Part shown: positions 6,939-7,895 of the stretch, piece by piece
Numbering within the stretch: the first letter of the stretch is position 1
Layout: every line of letters begins with the position of its first letter
Source of the DNA: an uncultured Alcaligenaceae bacterium
GTDB taxonomy: Bacteria > Pseudomonadota > Gammaproteobacteria > Burkholderiales > Burkholderiaceae_B
Reading direction: 5' to 3'
NCBI GenBank assembly: GCA_937908115.1
Contig: CALEQZ010000021.1
Span: 1-7,895 of the forward strand
Length of the DNA: 7,895 bases
Notes under the pieces: model-generated
What the model was told of the DNA's origin: nothing
Database searches by the model: none
The model's input: the letters and a program-made list of their open reading frames with translations, nothing else
Program-made: the position numbers and the translations under genes

Positions 6939-7838
6939 TCAGAACTGCAGTCTTGCCGTCAGCATCGCCGAACGCGGCGTGCCCGGCGTGTAGCGTGCAC
7001 CGCTGTTGTTCAGCGTGTTGATATAGAACTTGTCGAACAGATTGAACACGTTCAGTTGCACCGTGACGTTCTTGCTGGCCTGATACGCGACCACCGCGTC
7101 GGCAACCCAGTAAGACGGGATGTTCGGCATGTTCTGGGTGGCGATCGCCAACGTCGGATTGACGACGCGCTTCTGCTCCGACACGTAACGGGCACCGCCA
7201 CCGATGGTCCAGTTGCCGTTCAACTTGTACGTGGTCCACAGCGTTGCGGTCAGATCCGGCGACCAGCGGGTTGCCGCACCCGTCGTGTTGTTCCCGGTCG
7301 AACCGTCCAGCACCTTGGTCTTCATTGTCGCGATGCCGGCCGCGATTTGCCAGGCGTCGGTGATCTGGCCGATGGCGCCGAGTTCGACGCCCTCCACCCG
7401 CCGCTTGCCGAACTGGGCAACCGCGTTCGTCAGCGGATCCTGAACCACGAGTTCATTCGAAAAATCGGTCCGGTACACGGCGGCGGTCAGCGACAATTTC
7501 TTCTGCAGCACGTCCCACTTGGTGCCGATCTCGTAGTTTCTTGCCTTCTGCGGATCGAGCGACGGGCTGTTGATGTTGGTCGCGGTCGAACTGAGCGAGA
7601 AGTTGTCGCCGCCCGGCGGCGTTTGCGAATTGGCGATTGCGGCGTAAATGCTGCCGTTCGGCGCCGGCTTGTACAACGCGCCGAGCTTCCAGCTCAACAG
7701 ATTGCCCGATTTTTTCAGTTGGTCGGGCGCCAACTGGCCGACCGCATAACCGGGATAACTCGCAGCATTGTTTGCGGTGACCAGCGTGCGTCCGTCGGTT
7801 TCGGCCTTGTAGTGATCGAAACGCACACCGCCGCTCAA
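6939..7838 (-). pseudogene. TonB-dependent siderophore receptor, 5'-truncated beta-barrel remnant
   Basis: C-terminal 299 residues of an outer-membrane ferric-siderophore receptor. The remnant starts at LSGGVRFDHYKAE, a typical mid-barrel strand, and shows classic features: LLSWKLGALYKP, the NYEIGTKWDVL block followed by LSLTAAVYRTDF, RRVEGVELGAIGQI, the NVFNLFDKFY segment and the terminal strand RSAMLTARLQF with the required C-terminal Phe. Full receptors have 700-800 residues, so the signal peptide, TonB box, plug and first half of the barrel are missing. The codon before the Leu (TTG 7836-7838) is an in-frame TAA at 7839-7841, and upstream sequence is not receptor-like in any frame, so the gene is cut, not merely frameshifted. 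The adjacent PiuC-type gene suggests the catecholate (Fiu/PiuA-like) class. A TTG start at 7838 would give a barrel piece without export signal and is not credible. Confidence 0.85.
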
Positions 7839-7841
7839 TTA

Positions 7842-7895
7842 TGAATTTGCGGAAATCTTCCTGCCCCAGGAAACGCGGCTGCAGGCCGGTGCTGG
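7842..7895 (-). other. Unassigned sequence beyond the receptor breakpoint, possible gene fragment
   Basis: These last bases do not continue the receptor. On the - strand one frame is open and reads STGLQPRFLGQEDFRKFI before running out of frame into the receptor; that resembles the C-terminal region of TctC/Bug-type solute-binding proteins (a small sequence block ending in ...F..FI), a family very abundant in Alcaligenaceae. On the + strand another open frame reads EFAEIFLPQETRLQAGAG. With only ~18 codons neither can be assigned; the Bug-like reading is a guess. The piece extends past the window. Confidence 0.3.

Noticed and set aside
7836..7838. TTG as a genuine start giving a complete 299-residue protein
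   Set aside because: It begins mid-barrel without signal peptide, plug or TonB box and directly follows an in-frame stop at a rearrangement joint.
1..7895. CRISPR array, tRNA, rRNA, insertion sequence, prophage or toxin-antitoxin genes
   Set aside because: Looked for and not seen; no spaced repeats, cloverleaf, transposase motifs or terminal inverted repeats were evident by eye.

Overview
The window is about 65% GC and looks like a proteobacterial chromosome, most likely a betaproteobacterium of the Burkholderiales (Alcaligenaceae-like, such as Bordetella or Achromobacter). That placement is inferred from gene content and composition; no rRNA or other marker gene is present. The window has three parts: a conserved urea-import operon, a short convergent intergenic gap, and a damaged iron-uptake module on the opposite strand.

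Positions 1-4901 (+ strand) hold the urea ABC transporter operon urtA(partial)-urtB-urtC-urtD-urtE. The genes are very tightly packed, with ATGA overlaps at urtB/urtC and urtC/urtD. UrtA is the periplasmic urea binder, UrtB and UrtC are the membrane channel subunits, and UrtD and UrtE are the two ATPases. All four genes from urtB to urtE are full length with their expected motifs. No urease gene lies downstream within the window.

Positions 4902-5081 are a non-coding gap between convergent genes. It contains an AT-rich palindrome (CATAAT-GTGT-ATTATG) that stands out from its GC-rich surroundings, but no clear intrinsic terminator.

Positions 5082-7838 (- strand) read, in transcription order, as the C-terminal part of a TonB-dependent siderophore receptor, an intact PiuC/YbiX-type Fe(II)/2-oxoglutarate dioxygenase, and an FMN-dependent alpha-hydroxy-acid oxidase/dehydrogenase. 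Receptor plus PiuC is a known iron-acquisition pairing. The oxidase starts inside the stop codon of the dioxygenase (GTGA overlap) and is probably a third member of the same transcript. Two of the three genes are broken: the oxidase has a one-base frameshift in a C6 (G6 in coding sense) run, and the receptor is cut off at its 5' side by an abrupt breakpoint with an in-frame stop. The remaining ~54 bases belong to something else. The module therefore appears to be a decaying or rearranged, possibly acquired, iron-uptake cluster next to an intact urea-import operon. I saw no insertion sequence, tRNA, rRNA or CRISPR array. The most interesting material is the receptor-dioxygenase-oxidase association, its two lesions and the chimeric junction near 7839-7841.
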